Positions 53,587 to 64,000 are shown, counted from the stretch's first letter. The stretch: DNA of 64,000 nucleotides from Sinotaia quadrata (GCA_028829895.1 CM054179.1:104722375-104786374), one strand, 5' to 3'. Notes: generated from the sequence alone by a model not told the origin. A program made the numbers and translations.

Positions 53587-56500
53587 TCAGTTGGCCAAGT
53601 GTTAATTTTATCAACAATGAAAGTACATTCAGAGAACGAATGTATTGCATGAATAACAATTGATTATATAATTACTATTATATAAGTACACGAAAGAAAA
53701 CCAATAACAAGACAAAACGTCCATATGAAAATGTTTATTTCAAACGGACTTTATATTCTGCAATTTATTACATTCAGAATGTATCCTTAAACGGAACAAG
53801 AATGAGTAGAATGAGAATTGAAAAGTACACATTTTTTAAAAGAAAAAGTATTAAAAATCACCAACCTTCTTTTAAAGTATCTGTCAGATTCGGATCTTCC
53901 GCTTAAAAGACATAGGCACAAAGAATGATGGCATTATTTTTATAGATATTTCAATAAATAAAACAGAATCGTAGAATTAGCATGCTGGTACAAATATTTC
54001 TCTTGCAAACTATCATAAAGGAACGTCATAGACCATATTAGCTAAATTACTATTAAAAAAAAATGCGAAATCAAAATCAAATATTTTCTGCTTTATAAAT
54101 TTTTTAAGATTATTGAAAAAAATATTATCTACTGCGTTGAAAATGGGTGGATGAATGCGACTATAAATGTTGGTTCTGTGTGCTACACTCACTTCGTAAG
54201 CACCCTGCAGTTTAGGCGAAGACAGAATCATAATTTGACATGATTGGTCGCATACGAGAAAGATCAATAGTTAGATATAGTTCACTCCAGTCACACTTAG
54301 TCACGCCTAACAGTTGTAGGCAGATGATTGACATGAGCAGAAAGAGTAGTGCTGTCAACTATTTTCATACTGCAAGCCACTAAAAAAGTTTTTTTTTAAG
54401 CCGCACTAAGGAACACGAGAGCTGCAAGCCAAGTGGGCACTGTGAGCTCTGAAAGCAGGAAGCCTATTACAAAAGGATCGAGGACAGCCTTCGGTGCATT
54501 TTAGAGCCTTTTGGAAATTTTTATTAATTGTTAAGGCAAATATAACGCATGGAAACGTTTTAACATTAGATGAAAGAAATCTGGCGGGTCACTTAAAATT
54601 GGTTCATGAGCCACATGGAGTCACAGACCGCAGTTTAAATAGCACTGATATGGAGGAATGAACTGGTGACATTTTATGTATCAATGGTAGAATGAAATCA
54701 CCATTTTCTTAGAGATATAACACTCAAGAAAGACAAACAATAGTTACATTTTATGTATCAATGGTAGAATGAAATCACCATTTTCTTAGAGATATAACAC
54801 TCAAGAAAGACAAACAATAGTTACATTTTATGTATCAATGGTAGAATGAAATCACCATTTTCTTAGAGATATAACACTCAAGAAAGACAAACAATAGTTA
54901 TATTTAATATGTTGGTCATACTAATCAATATAAATACTACTATAACAGTGTGGTGGAGTAAATTTGCCTATCCCTATTTCTAGACTTAATTGTTTTATAA
55001 ACTTTGTAAAAGAAACCTTGGGCACTCATTATGATGGTAGTTTTGTAAGTGTCAGAGTTGGAGTAAACAACTCGAGTTGATAATATGCTAGAAATTGTTG
55101 ATGCAATCCAAACCAGTTCTAAGTGGATGAGTGGCTTTTATTATCTAATGCAGGGGTCACCAACCTTTTTGATACTGAGAGCTACTTCATGGGTACTGGG
55201 TTATACGAAGGGCTACCAGTTTGATACACTCTTCTAGTTTGCCTTATTAATAATGTGAAGACTTAGAAAGGCCTTCGGGCAACTCATGCGATCTTTGCGG
55301 GTGACCTGGTGCCCGCGGGCATCGTGATGGTGACCCCTGATCTAATGGATAAGATTTATGAGAACAAGACAAGCCAATGGGCTTAGATCAAAAGTTTACC
55401 TGCTGTAAATAAATCTATTATCTTATCACTTGAATTTGGAGTGGCAAGAAGTATGGTCATGAAAAGCGGCTGTTAGCTTGATGGTGAGTTAACTGACTGA
55501 TTGGGAGAGAATGGACTTAGAAATATTTCATGCAATTTGCTATTGATATGTTATACGTGTTTTATATAGAGATGGATTATGTGAGTAGACTATTATCTCT
55601 ACTTTGACATAGTTTCTAGTGAATTAGCTTGTAAAACTGATTTTGTTGTATTTATTATGGTGTGTGCCTGCATTGGGCTAATAAATACTGTTGCAGGAAA
55701 CTGTAAGTTGATTCTTGAGTGTAAGAGAGAATGGAGAATGGCAAACACATGCACAGACAAAAGCAGACGCACGCGCACACACATGCAAGAGGTCTAGACT
55801 AACTGATAATTATTTATTTTGTACATAACGTTAATTCATCTCACGACATGTAGGAAGGGTAGTTGTTACGATGGCGTCGCCTTGCTTCGTTGATGACGCT
55901 GAAATAGTTAAACAGAAAGAGGAAAAATGAAGCTTAGGAAAAATCTAAAACATATTACATGACAGTCGAAGTTAGATATGATGGAGGTTTTATATGTGTT
56001 TTACCGAGGAGGATATTTTTAAGTGTCGGCTTACAATTATCACTGTTTTGACGAGGGGTGTATTTTTGTCAGCTTCGGTGCTTAGATACGAACCAAAACT
56101 CACTTTATTCATACTCCAATCTGTCTGTCTCACACACACGCATTCTCAAACATGTATGCATAAGGAAACACCAAAATCGTTTCAATAATCTAATGTTAAA
56201 AAAATATGAATACAAAGAAGAAGAATTTTTTTGCTATTTGCTACATGTAAATCTTCACTTATTATAAGGTAAGTCAAAACACTTTTAATTTCTACAGTTT
56301 TTGTAACATTACTGTTTATTTTTGCGACTACCAACCACTGTCGACATTTATTCTCTTCAATAAAAATTCCCTATTCGAGTACATGCATGCACACACTCAC
56401 GTAATATATACATGCATGCACACACTCACGTAATATATACATGCATGCACACACTCACGTAATATATACATGCAGAAAGAAAGGAGGTCTACAGGAAAGT

Positions 56501-56733
56501 CAAATGAACCCAAAACAATGTCTTCTAACGTTCTATTTCTTTCGATAAGATTGTCTCTGCCCCTCTCTTAACGTAGTTATTTGCACACCTCACACACCGA
56601 CGATAGCGTCTTTGATTATCAACTCACATTCTGTTGTGACTGTTTGTGAGGTACACTTGGAGACAAAGATGATGGTGTACACAAAAGCCATCTTAATAAC
56701 CCTTCGCTCGGACGTTTTTCGTTCTGACGCCAT
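48816..56733 (-). CDS. Gene B: small single-pass membrane protein, five exons
   Basis: Exons 56628-56733, 55845-55898, 53866-53901, 49597-49698 and 48816-48985 join without a stop, all in phase 1: 468 bases, 155 residues. Order: signal peptide (a second Met at residue 15 gives a cleaner leader, [16 protein letters not shown]), a Ser/Thr-rich stalk ([17 protein letters not shown]), an acidic stalk ([11 protein letters not shown]), a transmembrane helix and a 57-residue tail ending DTSV. That end resembles a class I PDZ ligand (S/T-x-V). The exon plan matches gene A from the stalk onward, but no Ig exon was found in the 2-kb introns. Either it is a stripped-down paralogue, or the ectodomain is missed. 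No function is recognised. Confidence 0.58.
49211..49283. repeat. (CA)n microsatellite in gene B
   Basis: A pure CA run in the intron between exons 4 and 5. Confidence 0.97.
49597..49698 (-). CDS. Gene B exon 4: transmembrane segment
   Basis: 102 bases, phase 1 to 1, acceptor GTCTGCAG, donor [14 protein letters not shown] precedes a helix of about 23 hydrophobic residues ([20 protein letters not shown]) and SYWKVL follows. The motif LMSTF is shared with gene A's membrane exon (ILMSTFF), evidence of homology. Confidence 0.68.
   Translation of the reverse strand: MRKHPLRSRTLLWLCLCQRLRSPWSSAFLTGRC
49972..50044. repeat. Tandem duplication, 34-bp unit
   Basis: AACCAACCATACATTTTCTC plus TTAATTGTCGTGAT is present twice. 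Confidence 0.93.
50118..50256. repeat. GATA/GACA microsatellite
   Basis: Tetranucleotide array in gene B's long intron. Confidence 0.95.
50298..50333. repeat. TGA/TAA microsatellite, left flank of the LINE
   Basis: GATGATGATGATGATAATAATAATAA directly precedes the LINE. The matching TAA run lies at its 3' end. Confidence 0.85.
50334..53587 (+). mobile_element. R4/Dong-type non-LTR retrotransposon, near full length, inactivated
   Basis: About 3.2 kb. An N-terminal part (50356-50775; [20 protein letters not shown], then [16 protein letters not shown]) is followed by an RT region (about 51430-52150) recognisable across several frames. It includes [17 protein letters not shown], a mutated RGIFQGDSLSPLLF block ([20 protein letters not shown]) and [10 protein letters not shown] restriction-like endonuclease region follows (about 53080-53560; PARRSDIV and IDVAVPSD), with a terminal ILRKTW. 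These match the R4/Dong clade, whose members insert into TAA repeats. The copy starts and ends in TAA/TGA runs (50298-50333 and 53558-53587). Multiple stops and frameshifts make it inactive. It sits in gene B's intron, antisense to the gene. Confidence 0.85.
50356..53560 (+). pseudogene. Broken R4/Dong ORF (N-terminal domain, RT, restriction-like endonuclease)
   Basis: The longest intact pieces are 50356-50775 (139 codons, to a TGA), 51786-52064 (RT fingers/palm portion) and 53083-53382 (endonuclease portion). Catalytic YMDD is intact near 52107, but the frame is interrupted on both sides. The terminal stop TGA runs directly into the TAA repeat, as in intact members of the clade. Confidence 0.8.
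53588..54346. other. Gene B intron around exon 3
   Basis: AT-rich. Besides exon 3, a possible 12-base microexon (GGTGCTTACGAA near 54204-54215) was seen and not accepted. Confidence 0.5.
53866..53901 (-). CDS. Gene B exon 3: acidic stalk
   Basis: 36 bases, phase 1 to 1, acceptor GCTTTTAAG-like, donor GTTGGT (weak). It encodes [11 protein letters not shown] with one sequon (NLT). Confidence 0.45.
54347..54647. mobile_element. Probable hAT-like non-autonomous element, degenerate
   Basis: The ends TAGTGCTGTCAACTATTTTC and (inverted) CAGTGCTATTTAAACTGCGG are imperfect terminal inverted repeats of hAT type. The interior has text typical of such MITEs (AAGCCGCACTAAGGAACACG; GGTTCATGAGCCACATGGAG). 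No 8-bp duplication is recognisable, so it is old or truncated. Confidence 0.42.
54670..54902. repeat. Tandem repeat, 77-bp unit, 3 near-identical copies
   Basis: The unit starts CATTTTATGTATCAATGGTA and ends AAAGACAAACAATAGTTA. It begins directly after the hAT-like element. Confidence 0.95.
55151..55339. mobile_element. hAT-superfamily MITE, 189 bp, with perfect 8-bp duplication
   Basis: The terminal inverted repeat CAGGGGTCACCA is perfect at both ends. It is flanked by ATCTAATG at 55143-55150 and 55340-55347. Eight-base duplications and CAGGGGTC-type ends are diagnostic of hAT elements. The interior includes GGTACTGGGTTATACGAAGG and GGTGCCCGCGGGCATCGTGA. From memory it resembles a widespread animal hAT family. 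No transposase, so mobilised in trans. It lies in gene B's intron. Confidence 0.92.
55845..55898 (-). CDS. Gene B exon 2: Ser/Thr-rich stalk
   Basis: 54 bases, phase 1 to 1. A very good acceptor (TTTCTGTTTAACTATTTCAG) and donor GTGAGA. If not spliced out at that donor, the frame ends a few codons later (REMN, stop), which would give a short secreted product. Confidence 0.5.
56380..56473. repeat. Tandem repeat, 29-bp unit, 3 copies
   Basis: CATGCATGCACACACTCACG plus TAATATATA. Confidence 0.94.
56628..56733 (-). CDS. Gene B exon 1: signal peptide
   Basis: 106 bases, phase 1 end, donor GTGAGT. The first ATG follows GCGCAGAAA and is followed by G (good context). Residues 1-14 are basic ([14 protein letters not shown]), then a hydrophobic leader from Met15. 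Confidence 0.62.
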
Positions 56734-56799
56734 TTTCTGCGCACATCAGGCAAACTAAGGAAAACATTTAAATACCGATTGCACTAACAGAGTTTAGTT

Positions 56800-56885
56800 G
56801 TCTGTCTGTCTGGTCTGGTGGTCTGGTCTGGTCTGGTCTGCCAAATCCAATCCAATCCAACCCAACCCAATCTAATCTAATCTAC
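56800..56885. repeat. Low-complexity GTCTG and AATCC pentanucleotide tracts
   Basis: Short (GTCTG)n then (AATCC/AACCC)n, just upstream of gene B exon 1 and leading into the TATC array. Confidence 0.85.
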
Positions 56886-57231
<346 letters not shown>

Positions 57232-57649
57232 TGTTGTACCGAACTACTTTAGTATCAACTGTCTTGATATACCGAGTGCGTTTTTATTTTGGTGTGTCGT
57301 TAAAACTAAATCAGCGCTTTGCTTAGCTGTAAACAGAGGTACAAAAGAAATGATGTGAAACCACAATTAGTTTTTGTAAATGTAAATAATTTCAAAGTCT
57401 TCTTTTCCTTGCTTATCTACTAAGCGTTTTGCTTGCGATGCTAATTTGTGGTAATTTTGAGTGTTTTATCATTGATCTTTCTGTTTCACTCAATGATGAT
57501 GATGATGAAGACGACGACGACCGTACTTTTACTACTACGTCTACTACCATTACTGCTACTAGTAGTACTAATTTTTACTATACAATTTAGAGGGAAAAGG
57601 CATAGGTGGCAATAAAATGTAAGCAAACATAAAAGAGAATAAGATTAAC
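57232..57649. other. Between gene B promoter region and gene C tail
   Basis: AT-rich, with a (GAT)/(GAC) stretch at 57492-57525. No exon recognised. Confidence 0.55.
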
Positions 57650-57696
57650 TTACAGTTTCAAATCTTCAGTACTTATTTCGAGAGTTCCATCGTTGT
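57650..57696 (-). CDS. Gene C cytoplasmic tail exon (probably terminal)
   Basis: 47 bases after acceptor TTTTCTGAAG, encoding NDGTLEISTEDLKL then TAA. A canonical GTAAGT begins one base before the stop, so an alternative splice would remove the stop and continue in another exon. No AATAAA was seen within 100 bases downstream. Confidence 0.45.
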
Positions 57697-60600
57697 CTTC
57701 AGAAAATAAATAAGTTTACGAACATCACCAAATGTTACACAGTGGATAGTATATTATAAAAAGAAACAAGCACTAGTCTGAGTTCCATTTCTATCTGTCA
57801 CATAAACAACTGTACTGGAGGGGTGGTGGTGGTGATCGAGAGCAGTTTTACGTCACCAATCGAGTTTGTTCGTCATCAGACTGTAATACTAATAGATACA
57901 TATATATTACGCAAGCACGTCGTAAGCGCGGATTCAGTGACGTCAGTCAGATCTTATACCACTTAGTTCTCTTGCGCCAACTGGCGTCATGTGATTGACA
58001 GCTTACACTGAGCTCTATAGATTGAGAGGACACAAGGGCAAATACGCTGTCGCCAACGTGCCAACGTCCGCCATTTTGCTGATACCAGCGCATTGTAGAG
58101 TCTATGGCAACTACATTTATATATATATAAATATGAAGTTATAATTCAATAAATATAATTAAATTTGCAAATACGAAAACAAGCGAAAAGGATGAGATCC
58201 TCAGGCCTAACACAAAATTATTTTTCTTCTCTAAAAGCCATTTTTCTTATCTACACGTAAATGACTTTAACAAGACTACCTAATCAACTGATATAAATAT
58301 CTAACACCTATAGCTGAAAGATTTGAGTCTCAAAGATACATACTTTTATATATATAACTAGAGAGAGAGAGAGGTTCTACTTCCGTGTTGTTTTTCTATC
58401 TTTTTATTACATACTAACGATGTGCATATTCTAATTTTAAAACACCCACCAAACACAAACTAAAGCACATCTAACACATCTGTAAGTTTGATAAAGTGCA
58501 TTATATATACATAGATATATTATGCTCCTCTTCATTTCTTGTAAATAAATTGTTTATTACTTCCTGTTATGAGCTCTTCGATTGATCTCTATAAATAAAC
58601 TATTGCAAGCGATCACGCACTACTATTGAATCGTTGCTGTATGTTGCTCTCTGCACAAGTCCCCTTATAAAGGTCTAACAGACGATAGAACACAACCCTT
58701 AAAGTGAAGTCACAGTCCTTAATGTGAAGTCACAGTCCTTAATGTGAAGTCACAGTCCTTAATGTGAAGTCACAGACCTTAATGTGAATGCTGTATGTCG
58801 CTCTGTGCACGAGTCCCCTTATAAAGGTTTAACAGACGATAGAACACAGTCCTTAATGTGAAGTTAAGAATAGTTTTTAATTGTGACTCTGGGGTAGTTA
58901 TGCATTCTTCCAAAATGTTGGGTTAACCATTAAGCAATTATGTAACAGTTAAAGATTATTTTTTAAAGTGTTATTTATGCCTTCTTTATGACAATGAGTT
59001 GCATTTATCGGACGTGTAGATTTTTGGTCGTTTTCTGTCCATGAATTTGATTTACTTTCTTTTGCCTCTTATTTCATGACAATATCTATTATGAGATTCC
59101 ACCATTTCACACTTATTTAGTAAACAATAGCATCTAAATAGACAAGGATGTTATACAATAATCTGGACAATATAGCAATGTTAATTGTTTTTCCAAAATA
59201 TAATGATGTCTAAATACTGCCTTTTATCACTTAGCACTATTTGTATTGTTCCTTGCACTCATATAGGTGACCGTATGTTTCTCATTTATGAACTGCAGTC
59301 GAGATCTACAACTAGTCACCCCTCTGGATTAAAGTAACATCATACCTATATATATATATAGTTTACCAGCTCTATCTGTGTATAATGATAAAGCATTATT
59401 GACCTTCAAGCATGAGGGTTTTTTCACATGGCCAGATTTACCCGCGAGCACGTGGGAGGCTTTTGGAGCGATGCTAAAGAATCCTTAACCTTTAAGCACG
59501 GAGGAGTTTTTATTCATATGGCCAGCTTTATATTGCATTGTCGCAATAGAAGGGAGTCAAGGTTTCCTGAGAATGACTGCCAGCAAAGACATAACCACCA
59601 CTAGTTAAGGATAAAGGCATAATCATCACTAGTCAAGGATGAAGACATAGTCACCACTAGTCAAGGATGAAGACATAATCACCACTAGTCAAGGATGAAG
59701 ACATAATCACCACTAGTCAAGGATGAAGACATAATCACCACTAGTCAAGGATGAAGACATAATCACCACTAGTCAAGGATGAAAACATAATCACCACTAG
59801 TCAAGGATGAAAACATAATCACCACTAGTCAAGGATGAAGACATAATCACCACTAGTCAAGGATGAAAACATAATCACCACTAGTCAAGGATGAAAACAT
59901 AATCACCACTAGTCAAGGATGAAAACATAATCACCACTAGTCAAGGATGAAACGAGGAGCATGACGCCACGTTGTAGACGCGTCTGCTACTCCTATCTTT
60001 GACTGAGAGTTAAGCTCTCGGGACTTGTGAATCAACAGACATTCTGTTCAAACAAATTGGACGACAGGGATGCCAAAGAATGGGGATTATAAAGCATATT
60101 TGCTTTTTTTCATGCAATTTGTAAATATTATTTTTAATTATTCCTATTATTAAATTGTTGTTATCTTTCTCTATATCTTAATTAATTCTTTGGATGGCTA
60201 TTAATATGATGGGCTGGGATGGGCCACATCTCGGATAAATGAGTGTTAATGAATTAAGAGGAGGATATACTCATAGGCTATCCTAGGAGCTATGTTAATT
60301 AGTTTACTTGTCATTGACTCTAAGATGTGTTCGAACTTACAGACAGTCTTATTAAGTAGCACTGCTATTATATAAGAGGGAAATGTTAGGATCTGCAAAC
60401 GGGCTTGATGTGTGCCAATTATTTTTTTCTCAGACTGTCTGACCAAGCTGCAGGACATTGAATAATTAATAATGAATTATTTTGCTAAACTACGGCTCTC
60501 ATAACTTTGAACATCTTTCTTCAGATCTCTTCATTAGGTGCAAATTATCTCCCTTTCTACATGCCTATAAAGGGCGAACCTCGTCGCTTTGTCGTGCACG

Positions 60601-63600
60601 TGACTCGAACTGTGGGGTGCAAGAGAAGAGAAAGGTACAATATTTCACAGTCTTATTTACTACAAATATGCATCGCATACCCACCACACCCACAAGTACA
60701 CAAACACATGTGCACACACAAAAGTGAAGTTTAAACTTTATTGAAATACAAAAGTTTACAACGAGTTATAAAAATTAATATGAACATTAGTGATCAGTTT
60801 TAATTGCTGTACAATATGCTTTTAAAAAAAAATAATTCACAGGATTTGTTTGTAATGACTGTAACTTTGTTTTAAAGACGGATCTTTAATAAATAATTTG
60901 TAAACCATTGGTTTTATAGACAAGTTTTACAAATAATTTATCAAACATTAGTTTATGAAACGTTTTACAAATAATTTATCTCACTTTCGTTTTTCTATAT
61001 AATTTAAGAGAAGAATGTGCTTTCCTATTTTCTAAATATATGATTTCAAGTTATGGAATAAACACGGATGATGCACTACTTACTAGCATGAGAATTAATT
61101 ACACGTATTTAAGTTTAAAATAGGTAAAAAAAATTCATTAAGAATTAAGAGGGAAAAAATGGAAACAAACAATTAAAGAAGAAACAACAACTTAAACAAT
61201 AACGTATATTTTCAAAACTAGTTAATATAGAAGTGACTTACACACAAACACATGACATATTTTCAAATATAAATTTGTTATGTAAAAACGAAAGTAATAA
61301 TTGAATTGAAATTACAAATTAAATATAAATAACCTTGGCCAAGTGTCAAAATTGACGTTCAAGTTTTCTATCCTATTAAAGCTAATCTTACGAAATCGAA
61401 AGAAAAAAATAAACCAATGGACAGAAAGAAGAGACTTATTTGACTATTACGTCTAGTACATCTAAAATTGCCGTCGTGTTTTTACGTCTCTCAAAACAAA
61501 TTTTGGAAAATGAGAGTAATAATAAAACTTAAAACAGATTTTGTCGACTGTCAACATTTACATGTAAGACATACGTATTTTGAAATAGATCATATGATTC
61601 TCCCCATTTCTTTTCCCTCTCCATTAATCCCATCAAATATAGAAAGAAGTAATAATTATAATATATAACAAAACAAAATGAGTCACCAATATAAATCAGT
61701 TTGGCTAATATTATTATGGGAAATAAATCATTACAAATTATGTTATTTTTGATACCGATGTTAACGACAAGCAGCACCATGCGGAGGTGAATAAAAATAA
61801 TGTATTACTCTTAATGATTACACATTTTAAAGATATAGGAAAATAAATATATTTTTCAGCATGAAATTTAGGCTCGGGTTTTGTTTATTGATCAACAATC
61901 AATACTGGTATATGTAAGCCCTCTTGTTTTCTTGCGTAATATGATCTCAATCGATTTCAGAACAACTTAGTGGATTTATCTCTCTGGAATAAATGGAAGT
62001 AAATATCTTTGCTGTAAATATCATACTTGTGGGGTTTTTTTCAAAACAAGAAACAACAAAAACGGAAAACGAAAAAAGAAAACAAGGGAAGTGACTCCTT
62101 CCCAATAACTCGTTCAACAAGCGGCAATATGCACATAGTTCAAATAAGCTATTAAACGGATACTACTTTCTATTTTTAAAGTATATTATTAACTTTTACT
62201 AGCGTTTTGTCCAGCACTGATTTTCATTAAAGATTTCTCAAAATTCTTGAGATTAAAAAAAAATATGTTTGCCATTTTTGATTTTATAACAGTCACAAAC
62301 AGTGTAGCGTAATTTAAGCAAAAGAACTGTCTGGCTCAGCTTTCAGAGTTTGTATCAACATATATGAAGCACCTACATATACGACACACCTAGACCTTTG
62401 GAGACAAAATGCATGGGGAGATACACCTACATATACGACACACATAGAACTTTGGAGACAAAATGCATGGGGAGATATACTCATAAAAATGTCATTCTTT
62501 TAGTTCTAGTGTAGTGTCACCTGCTCACAATACTGAATAGGGATATATTGAAATAAAACGAACAACCTGGAGTATTTCCCTAAAAATTCCTACAGCCTAA
62601 TGATACGTACATATTTTAAATAGTTGTCACTTCACAATAAATTATTATATTGTCGTGTCTAAAAACACAGCAGATTACACCTATTCTGTCTTTACTGAAT
62701 TACTTTACTGATTTCAAACAGAGTATTTTCGTCACCTTTCTAAGGCAAAAAAAAAATGTGTTTTTCTTCAAAATATCCCTTTTAAATCGGTGACATCATA
62801 TTAATTCTAACCATAGCGGTAAATTAGAATCAAGTGCTAAAACGAAAATTTGAGAGAGTGTCTTTCAAGCTTCTTTACTTACATTTATTGAACACGTGTT
62901 CCTCTATTAATTTAATATTTTAAAATTTATTTAATGAACCAGAGTATAAATTCAAAGTACGCATTTCAAACATAAACTCTACATGTCTGTAACAGTGAAC
63001 GTATGGTGGTAAAACATTTTTTGCAACATTATATATATTCAAAATTATGTGTGATATTAAAATTTATTGACATATGTTTCCTGTTGATCGCCCAGGCTGT
63101 AGGGCCATAACCATCCCTTAAACTATAGTATTTAATGATGCTGTGTGTTCGGGAAGATGACCGCTTTTTTATGGATGGTTTTATTTACATCACGTGATGT
63201 GCAACCTTGAACGTGGTGGTCCGATTCTCTTCAATACCGACGTTCACTTTCACTGTTATTTCTGATTTGGATGTTGACAAGAATGATGATGCAGTGGATC
63301 ATTTCTCGGGTTCACCTTCAAAAAAGAATATTTTCAGGAACAAGTTAATTGTTTTCGAAGGGAACACAACAAAATCACTTAGTAATGAGAAGAACTAATT
63401 TGTATTATTTGAGTGTATTCGTTAAATGTCAAGAACAACAACAAAAACACACACACACACACATTCGCGCGCGCACACACATATACTCAAACTTGCAATG
63501 TTTATGCATTTACACAAAAAATCTCACGCACAAACATCTTACTTTGCTGTCACATTTATCATTTTTCTGTATAGTGAAGAATACGCAGACAAAAGGCGAT

Positions 63601-63735
63601 TTTAATGCAATAAGAGGTGACAATCATTGAACATACCAGATGAAATTAAACGCACAATGCTGAGAATGACAGTGATGACAAAGGCGACGAGTGCCATTCC
63701 GGCCACAGTGTAGAACGTTTCTATTGGCACATAAC
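57650..63735 (-). CDS. Gene C: single-pass membrane protein, 3' part
   Basis: Two exons in phase 1: a transmembrane exon (63637-63735) and a short tail exon (57650-57696). Joined they give a helix followed by RLISS, then DNDGTLEISTEDLKL and TAA. The 99-base membrane exon equals gene A's, with phase 1 at both ends. Signal and ectodomain exons must lie to the right of the window. The intron is 5.9 kb. The stop overlaps a perfect GTAAGT, so the tail exon could instead be internal and the tail longer. The gene ends about 0.9 kb upstream of gene B's start, consistent with a head-to-tail cluster. Confidence 0.5.
57930..58110. promoter_or_regulatory. Candidate promoter-like segment with CRE and YY1-like motif
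   Basis: A GC- and CpG-richer stretch in AT-rich DNA. It has TGACGTCA at 57938-57945, several GCGCC/GCGTC motifs, and on the minus strand AGCAAAATGGCGGACGTTGG at about 58059-58078 (YY1-like, with a 19-codon frame). It might be a distal promoter for gene B or an unseen gene. Only motif-level support. Confidence 0.3.
58695..58865. repeat. Minisatellite, 20-21-bp unit, 5-6 copies, with a larger duplication
   Basis: The unit is CAGTCCTTAATGTGAAGTCA. A flanking 60-bp segment (GCTGTATGTTGCTCTCTGCA...CCCCTTATAAAGG) is also present on both sides, about 160 bp apart. Confidence 0.9.
58870..59575. other. Gene C intron, nothing coding recognised
   Basis: AT-rich. An imperfect duplication near 59400 and 59490 (AAGCATGAGG / GTTTTTTCACATGGCCAG) is the only structure noted. 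Confidence 0.55.
59590..59955. repeat. Minisatellite, 28-bp unit, about 13 copies
   Basis: The unit is TCAAGGATGAAGACATAATC plus ACCACTAG, with GAAG/GAAA variants arranged in patches. Confidence 0.96.
59956..62355. other. Gene C intron, AT-rich, no exon or element recognised
   Basis: Read on both strands for splice-flanked exons. Only short frames without family resemblance. Confidence 0.5.
62366..62480. repeat. Tandem duplication, about 57-bp unit
   Basis: ACCTACATATACGACACACC then TAGACCTTTGGAGACAAAAT and GCATGGGGAGATA, twice. Confidence 0.93.
62485..63630. other. Gene C intron, nothing coding recognised
   Basis: AT-rich; a CA/CGCG tract at 63450-63480. The frame at 63207-63398 has no splice or family support. 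Confidence 0.5.
63637..63735 (-). CDS. Gene C transmembrane exon
   Basis: 99 bases, phase 1 to 1, acceptor AAACAG, donor GTATGT. YVPIETF precedes a helix of about 21 residues (YTVAGMALVAFVITVILSIV) followed by R. The acceptor's pyrimidine tract is poor, but the coding content is convincing. Confidence 0.65.
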
Positions 63736-63739
63736 CTGT

Positions 63740-64000
63740 TTGTTTTTTTAGGGATAGAGTTCAGTGCAGTATTTATTATTCATTCAAGGTAAATACCAAT
63801 TAATGCTACTTTAAGCTTATTTAATAATTTAATAATAATTTAATTTATAAAGAAATTTTTTAAAAAGCACATGAAAAAATACCTTACATGAGTGAAAATA
63901 AATAAATATTTTTCTAATAAATTAAATGTTTAACAAATATGCCCCTTTACGGTGAATAGCTGTGCAAAAAAACATAATATTTTTCCTAACTGAAACATTG
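63740..64000. other. Upstream intron of gene C, AT-rich
   Basis: No further exon before the window edge. Confidence 0.5.

Noticed and set aside
54198..54220. Possible 12-base microexon GGTGCTTACGAA in gene B
   Set aside because: Both splice signals exist, but the length is minimal, the residues do not fit the stalk, and the model is complete without it.
55870..55930. Plus-strand frame [19 protein letters not shown]
   Set aside because: Antisense to the gene B exon 2 acceptor; 19 codons, no supporting context.
59590..59955. CRISPR-like regular repeats
   Set aside because: Units are contiguous without unique spacers; a eukaryotic minisatellite.

Overview
The window looks like nuclear DNA from an invertebrate animal. 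It is AT-rich and has very short exons in multi-kilobase introns, dozens of minisatellites and GATA/CA/GA microsatellites, animal-type LTR and non-LTR retrotransposons, and a hAT-like MITE. The mix (R4/Dong LINE, Gmr1-type gypsy element, phase-1 Ig-type receptor exons) suggests a lophotrochozoan, probably a mollusc. That assignment is an inference from memory of such genomes. No bacterial, organellar or rRNA/tRNA gene was recognised.

Host genes: all recognised gene pieces lie on the minus strand and were assembled by hand from splice sites and phase. (D) 6151-8905: the first two coding exons of a multipass membrane protein whose 3' part was not found. (A) 11067-36430: a ten-exon model of about 360 residues with a signal peptide, one Ig-like domain, a glycosylated stalk built from tiny exons, one transmembrane segment, and a long acidic, proline-rich cytoplasmic tail ending in a Myb/SANT-like module. 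(B) 48816-56733: a five-exon model of 155 residues with a signal peptide, short stalk, transmembrane segment and cytoplasmic tail, but no Ig domain found. (C) 57650-63735: a transmembrane exon and a probable tail exon of a third gene that continues off the right edge. In A, B and C every junction is phase 1 and the transmembrane exons are 99, 102 and 99 bases. This points to a head-to-tail cluster of related single-pass surface proteins.

Mobile elements: (1) 21434-29964 (minus) is a complete LTR retrotransposon inside a gene A intron, in the same orientation as gene A. It has 1734-bp LTRs with only three differences noticed, a TCTAT target duplication and one intact 1489-codon gag-pol frame. 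Integrase lies before reverse transcriptase, the unusual Gmr1-type order. (2) 39772-47432 (plus) is a second complete LTR element. It has 1695-bp LTRs, a GGGTG target duplication, and a single intact 979-codon ORF with no protease, RT, RNase H or integrase. (3) 50334-53560 (plus) is a decayed R4/Dong-type LINE inserted in a TAA/TGA microsatellite. (4) 55151-55339 is a 189-bp hAT MITE with a perfect 8-bp duplication. Degenerate gypsy DNA (about 2460-3520), a probable second hAT-like fragment (54347-54647) and a 277-bp fold-back (6677-6953) complete the list.

The rest is introns and intergenic DNA filled with minisatellites. The observations I rate highest are the Ig receptor with a nuclear-type C-terminal module (gene A), the Gmr1-order element inserted in it, and the non-autonomous LTR element with a long conserved-looking ORF.
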